Below, piece after piece: positions 62,332-64,000 of a DNA stretch of 64,000 nt (position 1 is its first letter; every line of letters begins with the position of its first letter). The stretch comes from CBDEGU01 sp965238045 (GTDB lineage Bacteria; Acidobacteriota; Terriglobia; Bryobacterales; UBA6623). The notes beneath the pieces were generated by a model that saw only the letters and a list, made by a program, of their open reading frames with translations, searched no databases and had not been told where the DNA came from. The translations under genes were made by a program, and so were the position numbers. The DNA lies in assembly GCA_965238045.1 (NCBI GenBank), contig CBDEGU010000008.1:310001-374000 (forward strand), given 5' to 3'.

Positions 62332-64000
62332 TTATTCTGTTGGTGCCGGCTCGGCGAGCCAGATGTTGGCTTTGGTCTCGCCAATGGGGAAGTAGAGCCG
62401 GTCCGCTGTCACGCCATAACCAAAAAGGGGTGGCGACCCGAGTCGCCGCCGTAGCCCATGGAAGTGCTGTAGAACGGTTGGAGTTCCGACGGCCTTCTTG
62501 GTCCCCGGGTCGAGGCGCTGCGTCCAGATGCACCAGAAGCCATCCCGAAGGGAAGTAAAATAGAGCACGTTACCATCGGGCGACCACCAACTTTGCCCGT
62601 CGTAGTACTTGTCGGTAATCTGAACCCAACGACTCTCATCAGCGACGGTGTCGCCCTCAACGGGGGCGACAAAGAGGGGGCCCAGCCGGTCCTGCCCGAT
62701 CTTGAGCTTGAACGAGACCCAGCGTTGGTCGGCAGAAAACTTTAAGGCGCCAACCGGGTACTGAGAATGCCCAATCCCGAGATCGGTGCTCTCACCCGTC
62801 TCAACATCGAACGTCAGCCATCGACGAGGAGGAAGTGAATAATACAGGATCTTCTTCCCGTCCGGCAGCCAGTAGAAAACGTTGCCGATCTCTTGCAGTA
62901 GCTGTTTCTCGGTCCCGCTCGCGAGGTCACTCACATAGAGGTTTCGCGTCCTCTGTTCGTCGCGCACAAAAGCGGCTCTGGCGCCATCCGGCGAGATGAC
63001 TCCACGAAGTTCCGGCTGAGCGCTGATCGTTACCGGCTGATCGCTGCCGGTCGCCAGATCGCGAAGCCAGACATCCGAATTGCCGGCCCGGTCCGAAATG
63101 AACAGAAGCTTTCGCCCGTCGGCCGACAGCGTCGGATGAGTCTCTCGACTCAGCCCGGTGATGACCCGTTCCGGTGTTCCGATCGCCTCGGCCCGGTTCA
63201 TGTCCACGCGCAGCCTCCAGATGTCCCAGTTCAAGGACGAACTTGTGAATGCGATGAGGCCGTCCGAAGCCGCGGAAGGGGCGTCTTCTCCCGTTCCGGA
63301 GGTCAGCCGCCGCGGTTCGCTCGCCAAGCGCCAGTCGTCCGGTGAGATGCGAACCTGCCACAGGTTTGTGGCACCTCCGCGGAGTGACCCCGTGAAGGGG
63401 ATGCGGTTCCCATCGGCCAACCACGCAAAAGGAGCCCCCAATGCAAGTCCGGCGTTCTCGAGCACCTGTGCGGCGTCCAAGCGAATGGCTCTCCCGCCTT
63501 GCACGGGTACAACCCACCAGTCAAATTCAACGAATCGCCCGAATGCCCATGGCTCCACGCTCCCTTCCACCAGCAAATGCCTTCCATCGGGCGACCAGAC
63601 TGGGTTGCGTGAGACGGATAACCCGGATTCCAACTCGCGAGCTGGTCCGCCGGCAGCCGGGACGATAAATGCTCGGCCAAGTGAATAACTGATCCATTCT
63701 CCGTCAGGAGAAAAACGTGGATGTTTACCGGGATTATGTATACTGCTGTCCGCCACGCGCTTAGGGTTGCCACCAAGCGCCGGGATGACGTAGATGCCGC
63801 CGGCATCACGTCCCGATTCGAAGACGATCCGGCTGCCGTCGGGGGAGAAAGACGGGGAGTTCTCGTTGGTGGGATGATTTGTCAGGCGGATTGGCTCACC
63901 GCCGGCGACCTGCTGGACCCAGATGTCGAGGTTGTTCTCATCGGCGCGGTCGGAAGCGTAAGCCAGGAGCTTGCCGTCGGGCGAAAGTGCCGGGCTTCCT
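62332..64000 (-). CDS. PD40/TolB-like beta-propeller protein, partial (5' end off the window)
   Basis: The frame is open from the right edge of the window to the stop at 62332, at least 556 residues. It contains many PD40 propeller repeats of the FSPDGxxI/L type: ALSPDGKLLAYASDRADE, SFSPDGSRIVFESGRDAG, RFSPDGEWISYSLG, VWSPDGRHLLVEG, TLSADGRKLLFISDRAGN, WWSPDGNVLYFTSLRDG. An internal Met near 63756 is not the start, since the repeats continue upstream. In related bacteria such propellers are the C-terminal half of membrane protein kinases or of DPP-IV-like proteins; the missing N-terminus would decide. Confidence 0.85.
   Translation of the reverse strand, partial: GSPALSPDGKLLAYASDRADENNLDIWVQQVAGGEPIRLTNHPTNENSPSFSPDGSRIVFESGRDAGGIYVIPALGGNPKRVADSSIHNPGKHPRFSPDGEWISYSLGRAFIVPAAGGPARELESGLSVSRNPVWSPDGRHLLVEGSVEPWAFGRFVEFDWWVVPVQGGRAIRLDAAQVLENAGLALGAPFAWLADGNRIPFTGSLRGGATNLWQVRISPDDWRLASEPRRLTSGTGEDAPSAASDGLIAFTSSSLNWDIWRLRVDMNRAEAIGTPERVITGLSRETHPTLSADGRKLLFISDRAGNSDVWLRDLATGSDQPVTISAQPELRGVISPDGARAAFVRDEQRTRNLYVSDLASGTEKQLLQEIGNVFYWLPDGKKILYYSLPPRRWLTFDVETGESTDLGIGHSQYPVGALKFSADQRWVSFKLKIGQDRLGPLFVAPVEGDTVADESRWVQITDKYYDGQSWWSPDGNVLYFTSLRDGFWCIWTQRLDPGTKKAVGTPTVLQHFHGLRRRLGSPPLFGYGVTADRLYFPIGETKANIWLAEPAPTE

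Overview
This is a GC-rich, gene-dense bacterial chromosomal window. The gene content suggests an Acidobacteriota genome, perhaps of the Solibacter/Bryobacter type. The hints are a planctomycete-type cytochrome/DUF1549/DUF1553 protein beside a DUF1501 protein, two creatininase-family proteins, a MerR-TPR regulator, a small-type PurL with separate PurS and PurQ, and a PD40 propeller protein. This placement is an inference from gene content; no rRNA or tRNA was found.

Layout. 0-2.6 kb: alkylation repair glycosylase mpg, translesion polymerase dinB and a methyltransferase. 2.9-4.65 kb: an integrase-type insertion sequence with doubled ends. 4.7-9.0 kb: a membrane protein, an amidohydrolase, an anchored SGNH hydrolase, a phytanoyl-CoA dioxygenase family protein and tag. 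9.1-15.8 kb: a housekeeping run in one direction (rpmH, rnpA, yidD, yidC, jag-like, mnmE, purS, glmS) behind a clear sigma70-type promoter. 16-22.9 kb: an NfrB-like glycosyltransferase, an oxidoreductase, a yraN gene split by an IS256-family element with an 8-bp target duplication, a LytS-type kinase and ribA. 23.2-27.1 kb: a Tat-exported creatininase-family protein and a large membrane-anchored NACHT NTPase carrying a partial FGE-sulfatase-like domain and a D/L/A repeat tract. 27.4-31.9 kb: purQ-purL-purF. 32-36.7 kb: a beta-helix protein, alaS and recX. 36.7-37.8 kb: a frameshifted IS630-family transposase. 37.8-47 kb: a 2-hydroxyacid dehydrogenase, NfeD, glcD, a long-form guaA, mutM, a VTT-DUF547 fusion and a MerA-like flavoprotein. 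47-57 kb: the DUF1549/DUF1553 and DUF1501 pair, an Spx/ArsC protein, an esterase, MerR-TPR, a HEAT-cyclophilin fusion and a phosphoesterase. 57-64 kb: a second creatininase, a frameshifted MFS transporter, a truncated second copy of the first IS, a TacA/TacT-like toxin-antitoxin pair, a membrane protein and a PD40 propeller protein cut by the right edge.

How it fits together. Four genes (purS, purQ, purL, purF) serve IMP synthesis and guaA converts XMP to GMP. PurS, PurQ and PurL should form one enzyme although purS lies 13 kb from its partners. mpg, tag, mutM, dinB and recX make the window rich in DNA repair. rpmH to yidC is the conserved ribosome/membrane-insertion cluster. Accessory features are scattered singly rather than in one island: three transposase types, two copies of a 180-193 bp palindromic MITE-like element lying between convergent genes, a toxin-antitoxin pair and the NACHT protein. 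The NACHT protein is the best candidate for an unusual, possibly defensive, system, but nothing in the sequence proves that role.
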